The position numbers and the translations under genes were made by a program. 64,000 bases of DNA from Pyropia yezoensis (lineage: Eukaryota > Rhodophyta > Bangiophyceae > Bangiales > Bangiaceae): contig CM020619.1 in the NCBI GenBank assembly GCA_009829735.1, positions 9,538,375 through 9,602,374 of the forward strand, given 5' to 3'. Positions 47,030 to 58,100 of this stretch are shown here, in pieces (position 1 is the stretch's first letter; the number at the start of each line of letters is the position of its first letter). The notes below the pieces were generated by a model. The model had not been told where the DNA came from. It saw only the letters and a list, made by a program, of their open reading frames with translations, and searched no databases.

Positions 47030-47609
47030 CGTACCCCTCCGCTGTAAGACCTCGGATCGTAGGGTCGGCCCCGGCCTCCCATTGGTCCAATCTACGTCCG
47101 TTCCCAGCCCTTCCGAGTCCCAGCCCTTCCGAGCCCTCCCAGGCGTGCCCCAAAGCAGCCACGTGCAAGTCTTAATGAAAACAAACCACGTGGCCGCACC
47201 GTCCCGACCGCCGCCGCGACCGCGCCGCCCCGTCGCGTCCGCCACCATCGCCGCCGCGCTGCCCGACGCCTCCGCCATCGCCGCCGTGCTGCCCGACGCC
47301 TCTGCCGTCGCCGCCACCGCCGGCCGCTCCCCGCTACATCTGGCCCTCAGCAGCTGGCTTTTGCGTCGCTGATCCCGCGTGCCGTCGCGGCGACCCGCGG
47401 TGGCCGCGATCCGTCGACGTGACAGCTGCCTCCCGTCCCCCGTGCGGCCGACGGGGCCGGTGTGGCGCGCGCGCCACCGCTGCCGCTGGCCACGGGCACG
47501 GATCTGGCGGCTCCGCTCCCGCTGCTGGCTTCCGGAGCCGCAGCCGGTGCAAACAAGGCGCGAGTGGCAACGCTGCCGCTGGTCGGCAGAGCGGCGCGGG
47601 CGGCGCCAA

Positions 47610-48150
47610 AGCGGCTGCTGGCCGGCGGCGTGGCGCGGGAGCGGCGGCGGTGCGGCTGCTGGCCGGCTGCGCGGCGCGGGAGCGGCGGCGGTGCGGCTGC
47701 TGGCCGGCTGGTGCGGCCGCTGGCCGGCCGCGCCCGGCGTGGGCGGCGCCCGTGCGGCTGCTGGCCGGCAACGCGACGCGGGAGCGGCGCCGGTGCGGCT
47801 GCTGGCGGGCTGCGCTGCGCGGGAGCGGCGCCGGTGCGGCTGCTGGCGGGCTGCGCTGCGCGGGAGCGGCGCCGGTGCGGCTGCTGGCCGGCCGGTCCGG
47901 CTGCTCGCCAGCCGCGCGGCGTGGGCGGCGCCGGTGCGGCTGCTGGCCGGCGGCGCGGCGCGGGAGCGGCGGCGGTGCGTCTACTGGCCGGCGGCGGGGC
48001 GCGCGAGCGGCGGCGGTGCGGCTGCTGGCCGGCTGCGCGGCGCGGGAGCGGCGGCGGTGCGGCTGCTGGCCGGCTGGTGCGGCCGCTGGCCGGCCGCTCG
48101 CGGCGTGGGCGGCGCCCGTGCGGCTGCTGGCTGGCTGCGCGGCACGGGGG
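47610..48150. repeat. 41-bp minisatellite, about 13 copies
   Basis: The unit contains GTGCGGCTGCTGGCCGGC then TGCGCGGCGCGGGAGCGG. The period of 41 is not a multiple of three, so every frame cycles through the same three peptides (RLLAGCAARER, GCWPAARRGSG, AAAGRLRGAGA) and stays open on both strands. The long ORFs seen here are therefore artefacts. 47,030-47,609 shows no supported gene. Confidence 0.85.
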
Positions 48151-48177
48151 CGTCCGGTGCTGGCGTCGGCTTGCAAG

Positions 48178-50511
48178 ATGTTGGACGTGTTGGCCTCCGC
48201 TGAGGACGCTGGCAGCATGTTCGGTTTGCAGGCAACCCACCCTTTTGTCTGCCTCGCTCGGATATTGCAAGCGTCGTGCGACGAGATTGAGAGGTGCACC
48301 TCGTCGGAGGATCTTCTCACCGTCACTGCTTCTCAAGTGGACGTCCCAGGCGGCGTCCTCCTTTTTGCATCGGGCTTTCTTGACCGTGCTCCTGCGTTGC
48401 GGCCGTCTGCTCAAGTAGAGGCTCAGTTGGCCGTAGGTGTCGACAGCATGGTGAGCGCCGTTCGGCAGGTCGCTACCGAGAACAAGAGGCGAGCTGCTGA
48501 TGGCATCAACGGTGACGCAGGTGCGCCTGAAAAGGACGCAATGGCGGATGGTCGTGTCACTGGCGCTGATGGTGTTGCTGCCGGCCCGTTTCGAGGCGGT
48601 ACTGACGGCAAAGATACCGACCGCTTTGGAGACGACGGTATCGGTCGCGCTGGCGGCGTCAGTGACGATCAGGGTGCTGCAGCGGACGATGAATTCGGGG
48701 ATGTTGCCGACCTGACGGATCTGTTCGGTCCGAGCGATGGAGGCGATGCCGGGCCGAGTGTCTCTGTTGAGCGCACGCGTGACCAGCCTGCACGACCACC
48801 CGACACGCCTTCTGCTGCTCCAGAGAAGCCAGCACGGAGCGACTCTGCGGCAGCTCCTGCAGCTCGTGCAAGCGGCAACGCGGCAGGCGTCTCCGGCTCC
48901 GGCGCTCACGCGCCTATTTCTGACTACGTTCTTCCTTCCACGTTTGTGGTTCCCGGGTTGACTGTCGCGCCAGCGCGCATTCAACTGCCCAGCACTCGTG
49001 GGGGTGTCCGGTTTGTGCCCCAAGAGCCCGCTGAGGAAGTAGTCAACATCCCTGACTTGACTGTGCAGGAGACTATCAAGCAGCTGAGCGTGCCGACGCG
49101 GGACGACTCGCTGCGCAACAGGCTTGTGGAGTTTACGTCTCTGTACAAGTACGTGATCGACCATCTTGTCAAGCGGTCTTGTGTGGACCCTGAGATGCGG
49201 GACACGGTCAACCACCCCTACGTGGATGTCACGCCTGATGCCGTCAGGGGAAAGAAGGTGAACTTCCTATTCACCGAGGCCAAGCGCGTGTCCGTTTTGT
49301 TCCCGACGTTTCGAAACAGCCGCGCCACCAAGGTGACTTCCTCATTGGCTGTGGTTCAGCTCATGAAGCATCGTGGCGATCCTTTTTTTTTGTGGCTTCT
49401 GGGCCTGTTCTCAGGTGGTGCAATCGCGCCTGTCGACTACGCCTAGGCGCACAAGGGCGGTCAGGGGTCCGACGAGAAGCTCAACGCGCCTGCAGCACCT
49501 GCCAGCCGCTCGAAGGGCAAGAAGCGGGCCCGAGATTCTCCTCGGAAGGGCACTAACAGCGTGCTGGAGAGCCAGGACGGGTCATCGGGCGCGGCAGCAG
49601 CATCTTCTTTGCAGAACCAGTCGGTTGTATCTGGAGAGCGCCCGGAAGCCCCGGGAGTTGTTGCGCCCCCTGGAGTGCCAAGCCAGACCACCGCCAACGA
49701 CGACACTGTTGCTTTCATCTCTGCCGGATCGGCTCGCGTTCAAGTGGCGGGCCAGCTGCTGAGAGACGGGAAGATTGTCGGCACTGGCACGGTGCATCCA
49801 GAGTTTGACCTGTTCCACTCGTTCCCCTCACGGCCTTCAATCGTCACTGTGCTTCTGCAGCACGTGGTGGCTGGGTGTGGCGACATCATCTACCCGTTTG
49901 GCCAAGATGCACTGCTTTGTCTGGAGCGAGGCAATCCTTCCTCAGTTCCTGTTCCATTGAGCTCCATCATGTCCGGGTACCGCATCGCATGGCCCGTGTC
50001 TGACATAGGGTACGTTTTTTCGACGAATGATGGTATGTGTGCTATCCAGAGAGCCGCGCCTGGTGCATGCGTCCATTCCGATGCTTTGCTTTGAGTACTA
50101 ACCAGGTATTGCGATCACTTTCCAAGCCTCAGGCCACGCTTGCGACTGTTTGATCGTCCACCTGCGGAAACTCAAGCGGTCCTGCTGGGGACTGCTTGTG
50201 TCTCGAGAAAGGCTGCGCCGACGCTGGCGACAGACGCAGGACACCAGTCTCAGGAGGTGCAGCTTGCGTCGTTTGAGGAGAGCATGCCGGCTGTGGAGGT
50301 GTTTGCACTGGTGTGTGCGACTGGACATGCTTCGTCGGACTACCCGTTCACCTCGGCGTTTTATGAGAGCAGCGCGTACCGTGTGTACAGGAAGAGGCAC
50401 TTCCCAGACATGATGCTTCCTTCCACCATGGGAGATTTACCGTGTGTCGAGGGGTCGACTAGGGGAGGTCGCCACTTGGTGCTGTGGGATGCGAGATTCA
50501 TCGCGCACTGA
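48178..50511 (+). CDS. Spliced accessory gene of the KDZ element, function unknown
   Basis: The start is taken at the ATG at 48,178, just after the minisatellite (protein starts MLDVLASAEDAGSMFGLQ). Exon 1 ends at 50,009 and exon 2 starts at 50,106. The 96-bp intron begins GTACGTTTTTTCG and ends GAGTACTAACCAG, a textbook branch site, and the join keeps frame. An in-frame TAG at 49,444-49,446 interrupts exon 1; a CCTAG there could instead be an unrecognised acceptor. The region has an Asp/Gly/Pro-rich linker (about 48,480-48,900), a basic patch SRSKGKKRARDSPRKG, and a C-terminal fold with DGKIVGTGTVHPEFDLF and SGYRIAWPVSDI. That part recalls, weakly, domains accompanying plant CACTA-type transposases. 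It converges on the helicase gene, with a 59-bp gap. Confidence 0.5.
50010..50105 (+). other. Spliceosomal intron with TACTAAC branch site
   Basis: 96 bp, GTACGT donor, TACTAACCAG acceptor region. Frame is preserved across the join and both flanking frames stop inside or near it if unspliced. Confidence 0.75.
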
Positions 50512-50570
50512 TGCCAAGCACGTGACGGACAAGACAACAAAACAGGCGAGCGCCTCGTCAAGAAAGAGAC

Positions 50571-53197
50571 CTATGCAGCGGTGTGCGCACAATAAAAGCT
50601 CAATGCGTCTTGGCAAGTTGCCACATGCTCACGCCGCAGCCCTCGTACCAAAAGGCCATCCAGCAAGCGACACCGAGAGAGCGCCGAGTACACCAGGCCA
50701 TTCTCCCGCCATCGCAGCTGAGAGAAGTCAACGGCCAGGGTGTCCAGCGTAGACCCTTGAGCACGGTGAATCGTCATGGCCCGCCCCAGAGTCAGAGGGA
50801 TGCACGCTCGAGAAGCAAGCCGCTGATTTGTGTTGTCCACGAAGTCAAACGCGACGTAGCCAACGTTGACGCGTTTCCCATTGAAGCGGCACTCGACATG
50901 GGACGGCATGCACCTCCACACCACCCCCTGGGTGGCAGTAGGCACGCCCGCAACGGCGCGAGTGGTCAATACAACAGCTCCTGGCTTGACGGTGACGCTG
51001 TCTGGCGCCAGGTCGCGCACCTTCCTGCGCGCGTACGCTTGCCTTCCGGGTGCGTGATCACGTCGTTGAGCGCGTCCTGACAACGGTAGGTCGTCTCGCA
51101 ACCAGGCAGCGCCTGCATGCTGCTGCGATTGAAGTGCTCGACTTGGCTCCTCAATGCACACAGTTGAGTGTGCTTGCGCCATTGCTCGTCTGAGACGCCA
51201 ACAGACGTCGAGTTAAGCACCACCGGGTCCGAGTCCGTGAAAGTTCCAGTCCGAATGCGATCAAGGCAGTCTGCAAACCAGGAGTTGCCCGTCTGTCTGT
51301 GCGTACCAGACAACATAACAAGCACCCCGAAACGCGACAGCAACGAGTCTCGAAAAGTGCGACACATGTACACAGGATGGTCGTTGTTCTGCGCCGGAGA
51401 AGCAACAGGACCAAGCTGGAGCGGGTCTCCACCCCCTGAACAGCAAAGAGCATCCAACGACCGGGAGAGTAATTGGAAATCAGTTGGCTGTCCGAGGTGA
51501 TGCCACCACTCACGGTCTGCAGTGACGCACAATATCCACATGGAAGCCAAACGAGCAGACTTCGAAAAGCCGGCCAGATATGCTAACGTACCAACAACTT
51601 GGCAGCCACCCCACGGTAGGGCCTGCTTATGCGCCGCAGCCAGTTGTCTCACGACGTACTCCAGCACCACGAACCAGCGTGTTGGCACTTGTGGTAGCTC
51701 GTCAATAAAGATGACTGTCACGTTCTTGATGCGCTCCTTCACGCGGAACTTGGAGCGCACGCTCGCCAGGATGACGTCCTTGGGCAACGGGGCAATCCCC
51801 ACCTGCAAGAACTTGTGCAGCGTCTCCCCGTCCGAAAGCTTGGCGGCGTGCGTGGTCCACGACAGGACGCCCACGCGGTCGGCGCCATGCAAACGCTGCG
51901 CGTGCTGAATCGCCCGACGTAGGATAACAGACTTCCCGCTCCCTGCCCGGCCAAACAGACCCACATTCTTGCCGCTCAGGAATGCCTCCCACGCCGTCTG
52001 CTGCGACGTATCTAGGTCAAACGCGATACTGCTCAGCAATAGGACGCAGAAAGAACAGGAGCACACGTGGAGAAGACCTTGAAGGGAGGCGCACTCAGGA
52101 TGCGCACAGTGGATGGCGGTGGCCAGCGCACGCAGGGCGAAAAGCGGAAACCGATGAAGGCACCAAACGTGAGGATGGTGGCGGCCACTGCGGCAAGAAG
52201 CGGGGATGCAGGAACACAAGAGGCCATCGACGCGGGATCGGTATGAACCGCCGTGGAAGGGCGGGGGGGGGGGGACGGGAGATGTCGCAGTACCACACCG
52301 GTGCGGATGGGGGACGTAGACAGACGCCTCTGCGAGCTCTGACAGCGGCAAACAGGCAGTGGACCTCGCCGCCCTGCGTGAGGCTGGAACGAGCGAGTTC
52401 CTGCTGAGGATCAGTGGGGGGAAGGTGGCACGACCGGCAGTCCTCTGTTGTCAAGGGAACGAGGGAGCCGCTACGTGGCGCGTGCACAGCATGCCCACCA
52501 CAGCTCGACTACAAACAGCGGAGGACACCAGAAGGGGAGCCTACGTGCGTCAGCAAGCCCCATCGCGCTCGTGCCCCGGAGGGTGGGCATTGACAGAAGC
52601 TGGCGCGAGTTGACGAGAGACACACACGTCAACAGAGGTGCGCTGGACACGTCCTAGCAAGGCAAAAATTCCTCCCGACTGTTACCTGAAGGCGCGCTCT
52701 GCGTACACAGCAAACAGGCGAGCGACCGTGCGGAGAAGGCCGTTCCCGCGAAAACCTACGAAGCGCGCGAGCTCAGAAAGGCTCAGCTGGCCAGTTGATG
52801 GAAGCGGATGTACTTCAACGGCGGCATACGGACAGAAATTACACCCAATTGACGTCATCCACGCTCCATCGATGCAGGACCGTGTGATCCACGGCGCTCC
52901 AGGGCATGATTTTGGGGCTTCTGGGGCATCGTTCAGGCTGGTGTTGGAGCCGATCGGAAGACCATTGATCTGTGGGAAGGGTGCTGGCCTGCGCGCTACA
53001 CACGGGCTGGCCGGTAGTCGTGAGGCAGGGGACACAGTGAGCGGCTGCCGCGCCGTACGGCAGTACTGAGGAGCCCGGGGCAGTGGGGTGCCGATTTGCT
53101 GCTGGCGCGCACCACCTCCCGCATGCCCGACGGCCACCCGCCCGAGAGCAGGCGCCACCGAGTGGTGCGCCCGCGAGTCGGTCACCGCCAACTGCAT
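50571..53197 (-). CDS. Pif1-family DNA helicase, spliced
   Basis: Exons on the minus strand: about 53,197-52,686; 52,028-51,592; 51,435-50,571. Intron 1 (657 bp) runs from GTAACAG to GCTGAGCAG and intron 2 (156 bp) from GTACGTTAGC to GCTGTTCAG; both joins keep frame. Intron 2 removes an open 52-codon insert and restores GGCQVV-GGGDPLQLGPV. Helicase motifs: Walker A GRAGSGKSVILRRA, Walker B VIFIDELPQ, motif III GDPLQLGPV, a GTHRQT block, AMTIHRAQGSTLDTL and VYSALSRC. Pif1 enzymes unwind DNA 5'-3'. One frame offset lies near 51.04 kb between PEGKRTR and RKVRDLAPDS. The N-terminal exon has a CxxC but no recognised nuclease. No Rep domain is seen, so this is not an obvious Helitron. Confidence 0.75.
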
Positions 53198-54856
53198 GCA
53201 CTCGAGCCGGTCAGCGGTGGAGGCGGCGGGAACGGCCAGGCCCCGACGGGAGAGGTGGAGGGGGCGGGGTGGGGGGGAGGGGGGGCGTTGCCCATCCCGC
53301 GGCCTGCCGCCGCCGTGTCACCGACCGCAGGCGGGGCCGGCGGCGGCGCCAGTCCCTGGATTGTTGGCCGTGTGGGACCGAGCACACAACTGGCACTGCC
53401 GTCCCCCCGTTGACCGGGCTCACCAGTGGAGGTCGCCAGATGTCAGAATTGGGCACGTGCTGCGGCACGGCCACCACACAGAAGTGCAGGCCGCTCCATG
53501 CAGCGCTTGGCCACCGCGACCAAGCGAACCTGTGCCAACGCACCGCAGTCAGCGCCCACAGAGTACGGCCCAGGCCACCACTGCTAGTACCAATAGGAGC
53601 GTTACAACGACGCGCGTGCGTCGTGGCCGACAGCTGGACGCTGCGACGGCGCGCGGTGCGGTGAACGGGCGGGAGCAGCCGCACCACGCGCATCCGCTAG
53701 AACGACCAAACGAACCGCTCTCGTCTGCAAGGGACACCGCGGTTGGCGCCCGCCACACTGCCGCACCCTTCCTGGCCACTGGGGGCAGGGGCAGCACGTG
53801 CCACCGACGGATCACGGTAGTGGCCGCAGCAGCCGTAGTGCTCTCGCGGGCTGTGGCGATGTCGTGCAGCCCGTCGAGCGCATAGGACCAGCTGTACCAG
53901 TCGACAGTGTCAGCGGTACCGCTTATGGCTGTTATTCATGGGGGCTGGGAGTGACTGCCACGGCTGGCCCTGTGATCCACGCTACCACCTCAGTTAGCGT
54001 CCTTTATCAATCGTTGCACTGTCTTTGTCTTTTGCACAGGCATCTACTACCAGTGCGGGTCTTCGGCGATCGGCTGGCACATCCCCCACTTCGTGCAGTC
54101 CCACCGATAGCACTCAATACGCAGCCACCCCCCCTCCACATTGCGCTCACCCCACTCACCAACGGCCAAGCCGCTCAACACCTGTTGCAGCACACTCGCG
54201 CACGAGTCGTCCGCCAGTGGTAAAAACATATCGACCAGCAACGCAGCGACGAGCCTCCACCCGGGTGTACAAACCGCAACTGCACCCAGCACGCACCCCC
54301 TACCCTTTCCACCTACTGACGCCACCCGCACCATTCCGGGGTACGCCCTCCCCGGACGCCCGTGCTTGCCCCCACTCGCCGACACCGACCACCAGGTCCC
54401 TAGCAGCCCCGAACACGCACCCCCTACCCACTCCACGTACTGAAGCCACCCTCACCCTCCCGGGTTATGCCCTCCCAGGACGCTCGTACTTGCCTCCACT
54501 TGCCGCCACTGACCTCCAGGTCCCCAGACGGCACCTGCACATCCTCCACCTCCCAAGCATGCCATGCGCCTCTCCCGCAGCTTGGTACAGAGGTGGTGAC
54601 CAAAACAGAGCGGGTCGCATGTGCTCAGCGGTCTGCTACAATCCCTGGCGTGAACTTCACCGCTGCGAAGGTGGAACGGCGGACTGGGTAATCCCTCAGG
54701 GGACGGGCTTTCGCAGAAAATCAACAGCAAGAAGTTGTGAGAGCTTCGGTGCCAACATCGCAACAAACTGATTCAACGCAAGAGAACACGCGCCGTACGG
54801 CAAAGACTACACTACTCCAAAAAATGGAGCGCCTGCTAGAGAGAAAGCCTCTTTTG
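53198..54856. other. Stretch without recognisable gene, with a two-copy 124-bp repeat
   Basis: Open frames occur on both strands but lack domain or convincing codon signal. A tandem duplication of about 124 bp starts at 54,291 and 54,415 (each opens acgcaccccctaccc). It could hold further 5' exons of the helicase or be non-coding interior of the element. Confidence 0.4.
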
Positions 54857-55198
54857 TCACATGCCACTGAGCAGACGATGCACCAGGTGCAGCGTCGACT
54901 CCTTCTGGATGCTGCAGTCCGACAGCATCCACCCGTCCTCCAGCTGCTTGCCCGCAAAGATGAGGCGCTGCTGGTCCGGCGGGATTCCCTCCTTGTCCTG
55001 GATCTTGGACTTGACGTTGTCAATCGTGTCCGACGACTCCACCTCGAGGGTGATCGTCTTGCCCGTCAGTGTCTTGACGACACTCTGCATCCCGCCACAC
55101 AGGCGCAGCACCAGTTGCAGCGTCAACGCCTTATGGATGTCGTAGTCAGACAGCGTCAGCCTGTCCTGCAGCTCCGTGCGTGGGCTACCACTCCCCAT
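54857..55198 (-). pseudogene. Degenerate ubiquitin tail (1.4 units) at the transposase 3' end
   Basis: Minus strand. The first, partial unit reads [20 protein letters not shown] then CGG. The second is full length: [20 protein letters not shown] ... [20 protein letters not shown] ... [11 protein letters not shown]. It keeps the lysines at 6, 11, 27, 29, 33, 48 and 63 and Ile44, but differs at positions 54-60 (WMLSDCS for RTLSDYN) and ends RLLSGM instead of RLRGG, so it could not be conjugated or cleaved in the normal way. The frame is offset from the transposase frame, and the two ORFs overlap by about 14 bp. It is either a captured polyubiquitin piece or a decayed C-terminal ubiquitin fusion of the transposase. 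Confidence 0.85.
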
Positions 55199-58100
55199 CC
55201 AGGTCCCATTCCTGGTCGCTCAGGACGTCCGCGTCGTCAAACTCGCGCTCCTCGGCAGCCGGCGGCACTGCAGGCTCAGCAGGCGAGTAACCACAGCCGC
55301 AGCAGCAAGGATTGCGAGAGAAGTAAAACTGGCGGTAGTTGTACTCCTCTGGCAGGCGGTCGCGAGTGGTAGCGCGGGCGTGCGCCATGACATTGTAGAA
55401 GATGTTTTCGAGCTGCAGGACGTTCAGGTACTCGTCTTGGCCGCACGACCGCAGCGTCCTGCGCATGAGGTTGATCGGTGCGTTTCGCTGCTCGTGCGCG
55501 ACGGTGTTGGTGCCGTCCAAGCCCGTGTACGAGCGCGGGTGCAGCGCGTCGCTGCACAGATGGTTGACGATATGAAACAGGTCCGACACAATGGTGACGA
55601 GCGCCAAGAAAAACGCCAGCTTCCCGAGCGCCGAGCGCAAAGCACCACACCCAAAATCATACACGATGAAAGAGAGCAATAGGGCGAAGCGACTCAAGAT
55701 TGTGTTGATCGCGGCCGGTGGACCCTCGCGCTTGTCGAGCACAACGAAGCCAGTCATTTTCGGATGCGCACACCCGCAGCAAAAGGTGAGCGTACCAGGA
55801 GAGAAGTCTTTGTGGATGTCTTGGTAGTTCTTTGCACACGTGCCGAGCTGTCCCTCTTCAGTTGCGCCGAAAGCTCCCGGACGACAAAGCGGCATCCCCG
55901 GAAAGAACGCGCCTGTGACCGCAGGGTCGTCCACCGCGTCCGGAAAGTCCTGCTTGAAGCAGCTCCGCAGCTCCGCCGCACTCAAAGACGGGAGGCCGTA
56001 CCGGCTGCGATACGCAGCAGCACTCCCATTCTGACCAAGCCGCACTACGTCGTAGTCCTCCACCACCGACTTGATCGACAGCAGCATGTCGACGACTGGC
56101 CGTCGAATCCGCTCGAAAAGGGAGCTCTCGGACGTCACCGCCATGAGGAACGAGTAAGGCATCCGGTTCTCGCGCAGCAGCTCGGTGACGAGCTTATCGT
56201 TCTCATCTACGTCGTCCGCGTAGTCCTCACGCGACGAGGCAAGCTCAAACACAGATCCCATCTTCTGGACTGCCCCGTTCATGCTCAGAAAGTCGCTGAG
56301 CTTCGACAGTGCTTGGCAGTGACAGGGCTTGAACATATTCACCACAGGGTCCACAGCGACCGCCAAGCAAGAAGAGGACACGTCCTTGTAGGACGTCACA
56401 CCCAGACGCAGTATTTCAAGAAGAACGCAGCGGGGGTCCCCAGGTTCGTTCGTTGTCCGGTCAATGTGCCGTTGCCTTGCAGTCGAAGCAGGAACCCGTT
56501 CCGGCAGATTCCCGACGACAACGCGACCCCCTACGGCATTGCCTAAAGCTGCGTGCCTTAAACGTGCACGAGCATTCCCACCCAGTGCATTGGCAGTAGG
56601 CGCCACGCCTCCAGCGCCTCCAGCCGCAACGCCACCAGCACCAGCTCCGGCAACAGCACCAGGCCCGCCCACGGCATGGGCAGCAGGCGCCGCGCCTCCA
56701 GCGCCCTCACCTGCAGCACCACCAGCATCTGCACCGGCAACAGCCCCAGGCCCGCTCACGGCACCTGCGGCAGGTACGTGGCCTGGATGGCCAGCAGCGG
56801 CAATACCGCCAGGACCTGCAACACCAGGACCGCCCGGGCCATTCACCACACCAGCTGCGGGCGCAAGACCGTCGTTGCCGCCAACGGCGCCGCCTCCGTG
56901 GCCACCAGCGGGAAGCTCCCCTCTCACCAAATTTGCTCTCCACGTCTCGAGACGCACAAGAGTTGCCCGATGAGTAGCAATGGCTTTGTTGGTGAGACCG
57001 CGTTTGCCAAGCAGTCGCCTGGTGAACGCTACAATAGCGTCGCACAGGGAAACAGAAGCATGCGGCAGCGACCACACGCACGAAATGAGAGAGTGGAGGC
57101 TGCTCAAGTTGCTCTTGGTGGTGGAGGACATTATTTCCTCGCTTGGCAGAGCCTCGGGGCAGAGAAACGAGAAGGCCCTCTTCGCGGAGTTGAGTTGGCC
57201 ATCTTTGATAACGATGGCCTTGGACGGCTGCTTCAGCACCATGCGAATGAAGCGCCGCCCCCACTCAGACGAGTGAATAGAGGCGGCGTCAACAGTTGCC
57301 TTGACGGAAGACACAGGTTGACTTGGCTGGGAGTACCTACTGGACGCCAGCCGCTTGAGGAAGCCAAGCCAGATCCCGTCCGCCGTTACAACACGGTAGC
57401 ACCCGTCTTTGTCCTGACACACGGAACAGCGAAAAGCCCGCATAGGTGGGTCATTGCACAAAAGGCGTACGGCCAGAAAGAAGAGCGAGGTGATGTTCTG
57501 GCGTGACTTGAACTTGACGTTGTTCGGGAAGCACTCAGCGTCTCGAAGGTCCATGTACCTGTTGTACCACCGCCTGTAGCAGGCCCCGAATGTGGAACCG
57601 CTTGTTGCCATCTCACGTGCCATGTCGCGCAGGACGGCGGCGGTCCCCGCCGTTGAGCAGGTCCATATGACGACTCCAGCGCCTCGCCCGTCGGGGTAGA
57701 TCCGTCGTTGTCAGTGAGGGCTGGAACACACGAATGACTGCAGCTCCATTGCGCAATAGCCCAAGCTGCACATGATTTCCCCGGCCTCGCTCGTGATGGT
57801 TGAGGGGTCAGGAGTCGCGCCGCAGGTCGGACAAATCTTGGCAGCCTCGACGACCAGCGCCTTGCCCTCCTTCATGAGCTGGCACACACGCGCATCCACA
57901 GTCACCGACTTGGGGCAGTTGTAGAGAGGAATCGGAAGCTGCGACCGGGCCGCGTCCATGCCCGCGTCGTCCTTGGTGCCGGCAGGTAGCTTTCTAGATG
58001 CAGCGTCACCACGCCGGATGCTGCGGCAACGCACGGCGTGAACACATGAGAACCCTCCAGCGGTGTCGCAGAACGAGCACGAAGTTGTCTTGCGAGCGCA

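Noticed and set aside
47419-48177. Long ORFs on both strands across the 41-bp minisatellite
   Set aside because: They are open only because the repeat unit has no stops in any frame.
49398-49446. CCTAG as an intron acceptor hiding the TAG in the accessory gene
   Set aside because: No donor and branch site giving a frame-keeping intron could be identified, so it is left as an in-frame stop.
50571-53197. Helitron explanation for the Pif1 helicase and the hairpin at 46.6 kb
   Set aside because: No Rep (HUH) motifs were seen and the KDZ transposase is a better match to the bracketing inverted ends; Helitrons lack terminal inverted repeats.
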